Notes under the pieces: model-generated | Told to the model about the DNA's origin: nothing | Databases searched by the model: none | The model's input: only the letters and a program-made list of their open reading frames with translations | Translations under genes and position numbers: made by a program | Source of the DNA: Cliona cf. orientalis | Lineage: Eukaryota; Porifera; Demospongiae; Clionaida; Clionaidae | Assembly: GCA_963930775.1 (NCBI GenBank) | Contig: OZ005694.1 | Location: forward strand, 8,324,899-8,388,898 | Reading direction: 5' to 3' | Length of the DNA stretch: 64,000 nt | In this document: piece by piece, positions 63,971-64,000 of the stretch | How the letters are laid out: the number at the start of each line of letters is the position of its first letter | Numbering within the stretch: position 1 is the first letter of the stretch

Positions 63971-64000
63971 CTACACAACATGTTTAAAATTAATATCCTA

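Overview
The window is animal nuclear DNA with dense introns and no bacterial features. It is AT-rich, full of short palindromic TACATGTA runs, (CT)n/(GA)n microsatellites and small inverted-repeat transposons. Introns are short (often 70-300 bp) and genes lie close together. A CARD-containing DLG5-type scaffold protein beside a tandem array of neprilysin-type peptidases suggests a non-vertebrate animal. I lean towards a demosponge, but that is inference from genome style, not a proven identification.

Layout. (1) 760-4051, + strand: the last exons of an unrecognised low-complexity protein, or alternative 5' exons of the next gene. (2) 4567-24580, + strand: a complete 28-exon gene that I assembled by phase-matched splicing. 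It gives 1246 codons plus a stop with no frame conflict. The order is CARD, coiled coil, PDZ, PDZ, SH3 and a catalytically dead guanylate-kinase-like domain, i.e. a DLG5/CARMA-type MAGUK. (3) 24922-64000, - strand, tail-to-tail with the MAGUK: four M13 (neprilysin/endothelin-converting-enzyme-like) type II membrane metallopeptidase genes, each built on the same 20-exon plan. Copy 1 (24922-32889) is complete and intact at 765 aa. Copy 2 (35849-42584) has a 2-nt insertion in exon 8. Copy 3 (43470-57074) has lost the exon 4 splice donor and carries a 24-nt coding minisatellite. Copy 4 (60244 to beyond the window) is more diverged, and the part visible is open.

History visible in the sequence. 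Between copies 1 and 2 lie an orphan last exon of a copy-4-like peptidase (34853-34949) and, directly beside it, an orphan copy of the last MAGUK exon (35401-35507). The array therefore grew by an unequal exchange whose breakpoint sits in a CT microsatellite near 35245. The last exon of copy 3 is a mosaic of copy-1 and copy-4 types, which marks a second exchange. Many lineage-specific insertions separate the copies: a foldback element with 9-bp target duplications, tRNA-derived SINEs, MITEs, a poly-A retroinsertion and a reverse-transcriptase fragment.

The MAGUK would act as a cytoplasmic membrane-associated scaffold. The peptidases would act on extracellular peptides. I see no evidence that the two work in one pathway; their linkage looks like simple adjacency.
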